Source: Sitta carolinensis (taxonomy: Eukaryota > Chordata > Aves > Passeriformes > Sittidae). Taken from it: 64,000 nt of DNA. This document shows, one piece after another, positions 63,991 to 64,000 of the stretch. Each line of letters opens with the position of its first letter. Positions within the stretch are counted from its first letter, which is position 1. A program made the position numbers and the translations under genes. The notes beneath the pieces were generated by a model. That model ran no database searches and was not told the origin of the DNA. It worked only from the letters and a program-made list of their open reading frames with translations. The stretch covers positions 30,236,690 to 30,300,689 of the forward strand of contig CM063289.1 in the NCBI GenBank assembly GCA_032173965.1. The letters are read 5' to 3'.

Positions 63991-64000
63991 TGGCTGCTCA

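Noticed and set aside
42491..64000. RPE65 exons, expected beyond WLS from mammalian gene order
   Set aside because: No segment in this half of the window resembles the conserved RPE65 protein; it probably lies beyond the right edge.

Overview
The window looks like bird nuclear DNA, most likely from a passerine or another neoavian. More than thirty pieces resemble 3' ends of the bird LINE CR1, and two small TG...CA elements look like solo LTRs. Tandem minisatellites are very abundant. The only two recognisable genes, DIRAS3 and WLS, lie next to each other on the minus strand. This is the order and orientation of human 1p31 (GNG12-DIRAS3-WLS), which corresponds to chromosome 8 in chicken.

Layout: 1-8690 is intergenic (an AT-rich tract, two tandem arrays, CR1 pieces and a possible conserved non-coding block near 4.45-4.85 kb). 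8690-9790 is DIRAS3 (minus strand, one coding exon and an inferred 5' UTR exon), with a GC-rich promoter region and a 1.4 kb minisatellite upstream. 12.0-14.65 kb is an intergenic spacer. 14.65-41.6 kb is WLS (minus strand, 12 coding exons, 541 codons once three single-base gains are discounted). Its introns carry CR1 pieces, two solo LTRs and four minisatellites. 41.7-42.3 kb is a minisatellite directly upstream of the WLS promoter; it carries fifteen exact copies of the PBX consensus ATCAATCAA. 42.3-62.6 kb is gene-poor DNA with three more arrays and one unidentified coding-like fragment. 62.6-64.0 kb holds two arrays around a CpG-rich block that may be the promoter of a gene beyond the right edge.

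Function: DIRAS3 is a small Ras-like GTPase, a growth and autophagy regulator in mammals. WLS is the eight-span membrane carrier that takes lipidated Wnt from the Golgi to the cell surface. They are neighbours by conserved synteny; nothing here shows that they work together. Taken literally, the window carries three one-base gains in WLS exons 9, 11 and 12, the first leading to a stop in exon 10. Splice sites, exon phases and protein similarity are otherwise intact, so sequence or assembly error is more likely than loss of the gene. Most long open frames in the window run through tandem arrays and are not genes.
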